Source of the DNA: Chrysochromulina tobinii
Lineage: Eukaryota > Haptophyta > Prymnesiales > Chrysochromulinaceae
Reading direction: 5' to 3'
Assembly: GCA_001275005.1 (NCBI GenBank)
Contig: JWZX01002257.1
Coordinates: forward strand, 1-21,145
Length of the DNA stretch: 21,145 nt
Position 1 is the first letter of the stretch. Every line of letters starts with the position of its first letter. Below are positions 12,816-21,145 of this stretch, piece by piece. Position numbers and translations under genes: made by a program. The notes beneath the pieces are model-generated. The model had not been told where the DNA came from and searched no databases. It saw only the letters and a list, made by a program, of their open reading frames with translations.

Positions 12816-14039
12816 TCAGGGGAAGGCGAGCACGAGCAGGCGCGAGACGCCGCCGCCCACGAAGAGCAGCCACGCCCATAGCAGCGTCGCCAGCAGAAGG
12901 GGCTTCACGCCGAGTTGACGGATCTTGCCCAGGTCGGCGTCGAAGCCGAGCGCCGCCATGGCCATGGCCAAGCAAGCTGCGGACACTTTGGCTGCGGCCT
13001 TGACGAGAGCGCGGTCGAATGTAACCACCGAGTTGAGCGCGGCGACACCGACGAAGCCAAGGGCGAACCACGGCAGCGGCGTCTTCACGCGGAAGGGTGT
13101 GACCTGCGCGTTGGCGGCGGGGTCTTTGCGGCGGCGCAGCGACGGCATTGTCGACATGATGAGGAGCGTCGGTGCGAGCAGGCAGACACGCACGAGCTTG
13201 GTGACGATTGCGGTCGCCGACACTTCCGACCCCATTGCGGCGCTTGCAGCGACTACACCCGCAAGCTCGTGCACTGTCGAGCCAGTGTAGATGGCCATGA
13301 GTTTGGGGTTCGCTGCGAGAAAGGGCACCGTACGGAACAGCGTGGGGTACAAGAACATGGCGAGGGTGCCGCATGCGACAACTGTACCGACGGCCGCAGC
13401 CGTCTCGTGCGCCTCTCCCTCGACAACTGGCTGCGCAGCCACCACCGCCGAGCAGCCGCAGATGGCCGCGCCCGACGCGATCAGAGCCGCGAGCGGTGCC
13501 TCAAGGCCGAGGGCACGTGTGCCAACCAGCACGCCCAGGAGCATCGTGCTGACGACCGAGAAGAGGTCGGCGAAGAGCCCGGCGAGGCCGACGCTCGCAA
13601 CCTGCTGCAACGTGAGCTTAACACCATAGAGGATGATGCCAGCCCGAAGAAGCCGCACCTTTGCAAACGAAACTCCCTTCTTGAGAGCCGCCTTTGAGCC
13701 CGCATCGAGCAGGCAACCCGCGCCAATGCCCAAAAGCGACGCCCACAGCAGTGGCGAGAGGGCGGTGCGGTCGGCGAGTCGTGCTGCAACCTCGGCGATC
13801 AGCCATGCTGCGCCGACACCAGGCGCGCGATCGGCCACGAACCCGAGGGCAAGCGGAACGGAAGCACGCGACTCTGAGAGCAGCGGCGGACAGGTGCGAG
13901 CTCGACTCATAGTGGAAAAAGGAGATGGCACCGGATAGGTGCGGGGCATGGTGAAGAGAGGTCCTGGAGGGCCGCTGTGCAGCACGCCAGCGACTTCGAA
14001 CAGCACCACGAAGAGCGAGAGAAGTCTAGCGAAGGCCAT
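12816..14039 (-). CDS. YeiH/UPF0324-family membrane protein (putative anion/sulfate exporter)
   Basis: The protein has 407 residues with about ten hydrophobic segments. It matches the bacterial YeiH/UPF0324 (PSE) family in LLRAGIILYGVKLTLQQV, in ASGAAICGCSAVVA, and in IYTGSTVHELAGVVAAS. The family is described as putative sulfate or organosulfur exporters; the substrate here is not shown. Conserved Gly, Ser and His-Glu residues are intact. The start at 14039 (MAFARLLSLFVVLFEVAG) gives a hydrophobic leader followed by about 60 residues of Ser/Pro/Arg-rich sequence, which fits a signal or plastid-targeting presequence. An upstream ATG at 14108 is in frame and would add 23 residues. Bacterial relatives are about 340 residues, so the extra length is N-terminal. 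No intron is needed. Bacterial or plastid ancestry is likely. Confidence 0.82.
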   Translation of the reverse strand: MAFARLLSLFVVLFEVAGVLHSGPPGPLFTMPRTYPVPSPFSTMSRARTCPPLLSESRASVPLALGFVADRAPGVGAAWLIAEVAARLADRTALSPLLWASLLGIGAGCLLDAGSKAALKKGVSFAKVRLLRAGIILYGVKLTLQQVASVGLAGLFADLFSVVSTMLLGVLVGTRALGLEAPLAALIASGAAICGCSAVVAAQPVVEGEAHETAAAVGTVVACGTLAMFLYPTLFRTVPFLAANPKLMAIYTGSTVHELAGVVAASAAMGSEVSATAIVTKLVRVCLLAPTLLIMSTMPSLRRRKDPAANAQVTPFRVKTPLPWFALGFVGVAALNSVVTFDRALVKAAAKVSAACLAMAMAALGFDADLGKIRQLGVKPLLLATLLWAWLLFVGGGVSRLLVLAFP

Positions 14040-14151
14040 TTGTGTGTCTTTGGGCCTCGCGCCGCGGGTTTTGAGCGGGATTCCATATGTGACAAGTTTG
14101 CTATCCATATCGAGAATACTAAATGGTTGTATACCACCCTCGAAGGTTTCA
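14040..14151. promoter_or_regulatory. short spacer between two minus-strand genes
   Basis: 112 bases lie between the stop of the esterase-like gene and the chosen start of the YeiH gene. They must hold the 3' end of one and the promoter of the other, which is tight for a eukaryote. The in-frame ATG at 14108 lies within it. Confidence 0.3.
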
Positions 14152-15900
14152 TCAGACAGCTCCCCCGACGATCGAGGGGTCAACAGGTCGACTGCTCAAG
14201 ACTCGAGACGCCCAGTCGACGACTGCCGAATAGAACGGCGCGAGCGGCGCGTCCCAGAGCAGCGGATGGTAGCAGAAGTGGGTGCAGTCGCGCCCCTCGT
14301 TAGGGCTCACGTGCATGTGGGGCTGCTGCGCCATGCGATTGAACTGCGCAAGCGGCCGAATCGAGGGGTACTCGCTGAGCACGGCGCGCGCGATCCGATT
14401 GATCGCGTACGGGCCGTCATGCACCGCCGCCAGCCGCGCCTGGTGCTCCGGGTCTCGCTCGCTCCAGAGCGACGCGCTGCATGCCCCGGGCGGCACGTCC
14501 AGCGTCGCTAGAAACCGGGCATTTGAGGCGCGCTCCTGCTCGAAGTAGCTGCCGTCGTAGCGTTCGGTCCAAAAATGCTGTGGGAAAGTCTCTCGGAAGA
14601 GCACGAGAGGCGGGCGCGACGCGTCCACCTTGGTTTTGAGATTGGGTTTGAGATTGGGCCGCACCGGCGCTGAGGCCTGGTAGCTTGTGAGCAGCGAGAA
14701 GAGGACGTGTAAGCTTCGTGCGTACTCGCCGTCCGTCTCGACAAGGTTCATCTCTCGAGAATCGTAATGGATGCCCATGTTGGCGACGATCACCGAAGGT
14801 TGAAACTCGCGGAGCACTCGCTCGACAGTGCTGCGATGGCGCGGGCCCATGCCGGCGAAGAGATCATCTCCTTCCCACGGGCAAGTGGGCGAGCTGACAG
14901 AGATGTTCTTGAGGCGGCGCACGCTGAAGGACGCCAGAGTGAAGTGCAGGCTCGCGCCCTGCAGCACCCAATCCGCCCCGTTGGGCGCGCCACACCAGTG
15001 GCTCGGAGTCCCGGCCACAGACTGCCTCAGCGGCGCATTGTCGGCCGAGAATAGCCCGCGCCCGTGCAGATCCAGCGCAAGCGCGGCGGCCCATTGCGCC
15101 GAGACCGAGTCCCCGATGACCAGCACTCGCTGCCCCTTGAGATCATCCGCGGCCCGTTTGACCGTCGCTCGTCGTTGCTTCGGATCCATCACTCCTGCGA
15201 CTACAGTGGGGCGCTCTCCCCCCTCGCAGGGGTCGTAGACGAGAGCCGTTACGTTCGTGGTGACACAGCAGCCACCGTGATGCGGCGGAGTGCTGCCGCG
15301 CGAGCGCGTATGCCAGAGCACGAGCCAGTCCTCGGGGCAGATCGACCGGCGCGCTAGCAGAGCCTTCTCCTCCATCGGCGAGTGCGCCGTGCGCCAGTCG
15401 GGAGATACGAGCTCCCCGGACAGCGCACGGACGCCGAGGGCCTCGGAGCAGCGGAGCGTCTTGTTGGCCGCGTGACGCTCCCGTCGCGCCCACGCGGCGC
15501 CCACTGCGAAGCGACGCTCAGCCGCATGGCGGTTTGCGTCGCTGACTTCACGCGCCTGTTCTTGCCCGGCCATCTCTCTGCATGAGTCCGCCGACAGGCC
15601 AGTCGCCGGGCTGCTAGTACGGACGAGTAGCCAGGTTGCTCTCGTGCGGCTGTTTTGAAGCGCCTTCGCTCTGCGCAATTCAAAGGGGTGGATTTCTCCT
15701 CGGCCATGCACGTTGCAGCGCAAGCCGTTATCCTGCACAACTCCGCCGCACCAGCTGCGCTGTGCTGCACATGCTCGCTGAGCCTCGATGAGCGTCATGA
15801 AGCGACCAGCACATCGCTCAGCCTCGGTCATAATATCGCTTTGCAAGGCGAGATTGCGCTCCCCGGCCGAACGCCAGCAGGCGCTGCCATCCACAAGCAT
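14152..15900 (-). CDS. SGNH/PC-esterase (TBL/PMR5-like) putative glycan O-acyl transferase or esterase
   Basis: The chosen start gives 582 residues. The C-terminal half carries the SGNH hydrolase GDS block in VLVIGDSVSAQWA, a possible oxyanion-hole Asn in VIVANMGIHYD, and DCTHFCYHPLLWD near the end. The last matches the D-x-x-H catalytic block (DxxHWC) of plant TBL/PMR5 and related CAS1-like proteins, which move acetyl groups to or from cell-wall glycans. The N-terminal part has several cysteines (CAGRFMTLIEAQRACAAQRSWC) in a pattern like a PAN/apple or WSC-type carbohydrate-binding module. The open frame continues to 16056 without an ATG; 15900 (MLVDGSACW) is the first in-frame ATG. No signal peptide is seen, although such enzymes normally need one, so a 5' exon may be missing. 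Direct repeats in the linker (PNLKPNLKT) are minor. Confidence 0.7.
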   Translation of the reverse strand: MLVDGSACWRSAGERNLALQSDIMTEAERCAGRFMTLIEAQRACAAQRSWCGGVVQDNGLRCNVHGRGEIHPFELRRAKALQNSRTRATWLLVRTSSPATGLSADSCREMAGQEQAREVSDANRHAAERRFAVGAAWARRERHAANKTLRCSEALGVRALSGELVSPDWRTAHSPMEEKALLARRSICPEDWLVLWHTRSRGSTPPHHGGCCVTTNVTALVYDPCEGGERPTVVAGVMDPKQRRATVKRAADDLKGQRVLVIGDSVSAQWAAALALDLHGRGLFSADNAPLRQSVAGTPSHWCGAPNGADWVLQGASLHFTLASFSVRRLKNISVSSPTCPWEGDDLFAGMGPRHRSTVERVLREFQPSVIVANMGIHYDSREMNLVETDGEYARSLHVLFSLLTSYQASAPVRPNLKPNLKTKVDASRPPLVLFRETFPQHFWTERYDGSYFEQERASNARFLATLDVPPGACSASLWSERDPEHQARLAAVHDGPYAINRIARAVLSEYPSIRPLAQFNRMAQQPHMHVSPNEGRDCTHFCYHPLLWDAPLAPFYSAVVDWASRVLSSRPVDPSIVGGAV

Positions 15901-16056
15901 CGTCTCGGGTGCCCACGGCGCACAGGGACGAAGCACCTCGAACGTCAAGCCCCTTCGACAACACAAGACTTCGCAAGTTTGAGAAAGGGTCAGGTTGAAT
16001 CGCAAGTTTGCAAAAAGGTCAGCACAAACGTGTGCTCCCTCGCCCCCTGGTTTCAA

Positions 16057-16159
16057 AACTCACGTGAAAAGGTCGATTAGGTTAATTATTAGGTTGCCTA
16101 ATACGGTCCCTCACTCGTGATGGTAGTCACACCGCGCCCCGACGGCGGACGCGCCCCTC
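16057..16159. promoter_or_regulatory. short divergent promoter region with G-box and TTAGG inverted repeat
   Basis: The esterase-like gene and the FKBP/glycosidase-like gene start on opposite strands on either side of this 103-base region. It contains CACGTG (16061-16066), TTAGGTT (16077-16083) and the inverted repeat TTAGGTTGCCTAA (16089-16101). It is AT-richer than its flanks. If the esterase starts at 15900 the shared region is larger. Confidence 0.4.
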
Positions 16160-18580
16160 ATGGTTCGCTCTCGCACCGTCTTGCTCTTTTCCGCGTTTAC
16201 CTGCGCTGCGGCCACCAACGCTGCGGGCCGCACCTTTCTCGAGGCGAACAGGGCCAGGAATGGCGTGGTGACGCTGCCTTCGGGGCTGCAGTACGAGGTG
16301 CTCGTGATGGGCAGAGGCGGTGAGCATCCCTTGCCGGACACGCCGTGCTCGTGCCATTACGAGGGCCGCACCGCACAGCAGCACCCGGCGGGCACGGTCT
16401 TCGACTCTTCGTATGCGCGCGGCGAGCCGTTGTCGTTTGCGCCCAATCAAGTGATCCAAGGGTGGACGGAGGCCATGCAGTTGATGGTCGCCGGCGATAC
16501 GTGGATGCTGTACATTCCGTCTGAACTTGCGTACGGCGATGCGGGCGCGGGTGACGACATAGGCCCGGGCGATGCGCTCGTCTTCAAGCTCGCGCTTCTC
16601 GAGCTCCAGGGTCCGGGCAAGACTCTCACGGCCGACGAGGTCAGGGCGCGCAACGCCATGACGCCTGGTGCGCCGCCCGACCCGGCGCTGCCGGTGGTGG
16701 ACAACACAAGCGACCTCAGCTGGGTCGACGACCCGCGGGCGTGGCATCAGTCGCTCGCCCGCATTGTCGACCACCGGTTCAGCACCTTCGACGAGCTGTA
16801 CCGCTTTGCGACGGACGCCAAGAAGGCGGGTGTGTCCGCGCTCATGCTCGTCGAGATCCAAGACACGCGGGCGTGCCCGGGCCCTTGGTACAATGGCCTG
16901 CAGCTCTGCGGGCACATCAATGGATCCTACCCCGTCGTGAGTGGCAGCCTTGCACGGTGGCGCCAGATGCTCGACGAGATCAAGCCCATGCGCCTCATGT
17001 GGTGGGTCAACCCGTCGTACTGGTCAGTGCAGGGCCCCGTGTGGGCGCAAGCAGCCGCCAACAAGGACTCGGAGGTCGGCCGTTGGTTTAGCTGGGGCCC
17101 GGAGAGCTGTGCCGGCGTGCGCCCGTGCATGGGGCGCAACGTGGTCGTGCCATCCGTCGGCTGCGCCCAGGGCAGCTGGGCCTCGGAGGCCTCCATGTCA
17201 GGGATCAGGTCGGCGCTCGCGTCGTTTGGCAGCGAGGGCTACGAGAATTATCTGGTGGACTCGATGGCGAACTCGTGGACGGGCAACCTTGGGATCGACG
17301 GCTACTGCGAGGACCTGAACGCCAACTACCCGTGCATGATGCAGACTGACGGGCGAGGCTCGTTGCCGTCCTGGCAGCGCATCGTCCGGCGTGTGCGGCG
17401 CGCGCAGCCGCAGCTCGTGATGAGTGCCGAGATGATGAACTCGTGGGAGGAGGTGATCGCCGCAGACGCGAACATCGGCGGCCAGGGCCAGCCGGGCTTC
17501 CACGCCGCCATGCAGCACGCGGCGCGCACGGGAGATGCCTCTGCTCTCGAGGACATCGCGAGCTCGTCGGGCGCAGACGGGGCGACTGTGCTCTGCTACA
17601 CCCACAGTGCATACGACGGGCAGCAGCCGGGGGGGTGCCCTACACTCTATTACCGGGACACGTCGGCGACGGTGCGCGACGTGCGGCAGCATCGCATGTG
17701 GGTGCTCCTCGCTGCGGGCTCTGGCATCGTGCCGCAGCACGACTATGACCCTGAGAGCAGCTGCACAGGTTGGATCGGGTGCGACTTCTGGTCACACGGT
17801 CAGCCGGGGGCGTGGTGGAATGTGACGAATGATCCTTTCGTTGAAGGGGAGAGCTCGCCGCTCTGGGCGTTTGGGCGCCACCGCGCCCTGAATCGACTCG
17901 CGCTGCGCACCAAGCTGACCATCACGCACGCCAGCAACGGCGCGGACCCTACGCACGGTCGCGGCACGGCCCTGCAGAGGGACGGCGGTGCCCTCGTCTA
18001 CCTCAAGCACGATGCTCTCGGGCCCCGAGGCGATGCCTGCTTGCTCGTCTTCAACCCCGGCGCAGCGCAGCGCGTCACAGTCGACCTCTCCAGGCTGCCT
18101 GCGCCCTGGCTCAACGGCTCCACTGTACCGGTCGATCTGCTCGCACCACCGGGCGACGATGGCCAACTCCCCACAGGCCCACCGCTGTCTGCCACGTGGA
18201 CGGTGGCCATGGGGGCGGGCGAGGTAAAGGCTTTTGGTGGCTTCCGCCTCGGCACATTCGCCCCACGCCTCGGGAAACGGGGCGGCTGCACCACTGACTA
18301 CAGCCGCCCCGCGCAAGGCAGCACGCTACAGGAGTGCTTCCTCGAGTGCCTCGCCGACACACAGTGCGACCATGTGTTCCTCGAGCCCGTTCACGTTGGC
18401 TGGATGACGCGTGCACCGCCCGTGAGGTGCACGCTGCTCGGGCGGGTGGAAGTCGTGCAGAGAGACTGCAGCCCGGGCACTGGGACACTCGTGCGCAAGC
18501 TTGTCGACGGGCGGCCTGGCGCGAGCGCTGATGACTACCCTTACACGCGATCGTTGAATCGGCCATCGTCCCCCTCACCA

Positions 18581-18627
<47 letters not shown>

Positions 18628-20216
18628 GTCGTCATCGCTGCCAACTCCAACGGCTCCGTCAGAGTCGGTGAGCGACTACCGCGCACGCCTGCTGCGCGAC
18701 GCCACGTACAACCTCTCGAGTATTTCGCTGATCCCCTTGCTGCCCGTCCTCACCGAGGCCAATCGTGAAACCTTCCCTGACTGGCACGCGTACGTCCGTC
18801 GGCTGTATGGCGCTAGCGTGAGATGGCCCGTTGACCTCAACACCTTCACTTGGTTCTATTGGGCTGCGCCGCTGCGACCAGCCCGCCTCTTTCTGGCCGA
18901 TTGGATTGACGATGTGCACATGATGAGCCCCGCTCCGTATGGCGTGCCTTGGACGGGGGGCGTGGCTGCCTGGGCGTGGGGGCCAGAGCACCTCGTGCGA
19001 CGTGCCGGCTTCTTTGTGCACCGGCCTCCCTGGCCAAACGCCGACCCGCGCACGAACCACGCCTGGCCTACACCAACAACGAGCCAGATGGCGAGCGACC
19101 CGACCGCGAGCGAACCCGCCACACGGACCACGTATCAGAGCGCCGAGCGCCTCGAGGTGATGCGCATCGGCCCGATTAGGCAGGCGAATTTCGAGGAGGG
19201 CACGACCGCGGGCAATATGTGGTTCTACCATGCAGTAGGCAGCGGCATCTTCGTGCGCACCGCGCAGTTCAGCCGGCTGGACGTCCTTTGGCAAGGGGAG
19301 ATGTCAACCGTGCCCCGGCTGGAGCTGGTGGCTCACCTCAACCTCCCTCGGGTTCCCATGCCTGCCGATCGGGACGTGAGCGACACATTCTGGCCCGCGC
19401 AAATTCATTTCGAGCTGCTTGATGGCAGCGCGTGCGATCTGACCGCGAAGCGTAAGCTTGTCCTGAGCTGCTCCGAGCTCGACCTCCCCACGTGGGCCGG
19501 TGACGATGACCCGCTGCCTAGCTATCCTTATGTCTACCCGTGCCCGCCGACCGTCGGCCAATTCAGCCTCTTCCAGATCTGCCCTCCCTCCCCGCCACCT
19601 TCCGACTCGGTGTCCCCTCTCCCACCGGCACGGCCTCCTTCGCGTTCGCGCTCACCGCCGCTCGCGCTCTTGCCCATAGGCCTCGCCGACGGCCCGGCGG
19701 CCTTCTTCGCCTTCGGCGTCTGAGCGTGCCCCGCATGTCTTGCCCAGTCGAGAGCCGCCTCCGCCGCCTTCGCTGCCTGCGCTGCCTCCGCCTCCGCCTC
19801 CGCCGCCTGCGCCGCCTGCGCCGCCTCCACCGCCTGCGCCGCCTCATATGACCGATGAGCAGCTCCGCCTCGCTGCCCTCGCTGCTGAGGCCTTCCCCGA
19901 TGACAGCGACGATGCATCCGCGTGGCCAATCGTCATCGCGGGTTTCAACGGAGCCATCGAGAGCTTGAGCAGCTGGGTGCTTGGGTCCGTCTTGGCGGTG
20001 CTCTTTGTAGTGCTGTGCGTGGCTTTTCAAGCAGGGCAGGCGGGTGCCACACGACGCCGTGCCGCGCGCCTCTCACTCAGTCGGCACGCTCTTCGATTGC
20101 GGGAGATCTCTAGGGCGTCGCGGAGTGCGATGCCGGCAGAGTACCGGCGGACCAGAAGCGATGACACTGACAAGGATGCCTTCGAGGCCATGGAGCATGA
20201 CGATATTCTTGAATGA
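16160..20216 (+). CDS. FKBP domain + glycoside-hydrolase-like domain single-pass membrane protein (two-exon model)
   Basis: The exons are 16160-19609 and 19680-20216 and give 1,328 residues. Residues 1-22 form a signal peptide. Residues about 38-152 are an FKBP-type prolyl isomerase (GTVFDSSY, VIQGWTEAM, IPSELAYG). Residues about 165-690 look like a glycoside hydrolase TIM barrel with a C-terminal beta domain, possibly of the GH13 alpha-amylase group. Candidate motifs are ENYLVDSMANSW, GIDGYCEDL, LVMSAEMMNSWEE and GSGIVPQHDYD; the beta domain includes ACLLVFNPGAAQRVTVDL. A cysteine-rich PAN-like segment (GGCTTDYS to TGTLVRK) follows, then a Ser/Pro tract. The next about 300-residue domain is unknown. 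After a second proline tract comes a membrane helix (WVLGSVLAVLFVVLCVAF) and an acidic cytoplasmic tail. The fusion of folding helper and glycosidase is unusual. Catalytic assignment is tentative. Confidence 0.68.
18571..18640 (+). repeat. CCG trinucleotide run coding polyproline
   Basis: About twelve CCG/CCA/CCT proline codons in a row, with flanking Ser-Pro repeats. This is the pherophorin/extensin-like linker type found in algal secreted proteins. A second tract lies at about 19755-19850. Confidence 0.85.
19610..19679 (+). other. predicted 70-nt phase-0 intron
   Basis: The donor is GACTCG|GTGTCCCC and the acceptor TTGCCCATAG|GCCTCG, with a branch-like CTCACC about 30 bases before the end. 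Without removal the frame stops at 19721. With removal it continues through a proline-rich linker into the membrane helix and tail. No transcript is available, so other splice pairs remain possible. Confidence 0.55.

Positions 20217-21145
<929 letters not shown>

Noticed and set aside
19740-20216. Separate small membrane-protein gene
   Set aside because: The frame has no ATG before its proline tract and starts at a TTG. A 70-base intron joins it in phase to the preceding large gene, giving that gene a membrane anchor.

Overview
This window is nuclear DNA from a GC-rich unicellular eukaryote, most likely an alga. The evidence is GT-AG introns, an alpha-tubulin gene, secreted proteins with hydroxyproline-rich-type proline linkers, a glycan-esterase-like protein and a bacterial-type anion exporter with an N-terminal presequence. 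A haptophyte or another secondary-plastid alga fits best, but the lineage is inferred from style and not proven.

Layout from left to right. 1-457 holds no convincing gene. 458-1192 (-) is a METTL21-type protein methyltransferase. 1522-2490 (+) is an unrecognised, largely disordered protein, followed by a gene-poor stretch to about 3400. 3405-12436 (-) is read here as one very large gene for a TRF4/PAPD5-type non-canonical poly(A) polymerase. It has a nucleotidyltransferase core, a central domain and a PAP-associated domain spread over at least ten small exons, preceded by a repeat-rich N-terminal region of about 1,700 residues. 12816-14039 (-) is a YeiH/UPF0324 membrane protein, and 14152-15900 (-) is an SGNH/PC-esterase (TBL-like) protein. 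16160-20216 (+) is predicted to be a single-pass membrane protein with an FKBP domain and a glycoside-hydrolase-like domain. 20482-21145 (+) is the start of alpha-tubulin, cut by the window edge.

The main discovery is the intron architecture of the poly(A) polymerase gene. Every exon junction joins in phase, and the assembled protein follows the TRF4 family order. Most introns begin with, or contain, a copy of the first bases of the next exon. Six introns end with a shared module (core GCATGCAAGTGCTCACC, then a few variable bases, then CCACAG at the acceptor), which looks like an introner element. Others are filled with decamer arrays (TGATGACCTC on the coding strand). One intron is a tandem array of complete 67-nt intron-like units, and another contains two potential in-frame 24-nt microexons. 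The gene looks like a snapshot of intron gain and expansion by local duplication.

The neighbouring genes do not form an obvious pathway. The esterase gene and the FKBP/glycosidase-like gene face away from each other and may share a short divergent promoter. Both products plausibly act on surface or secreted glycans.
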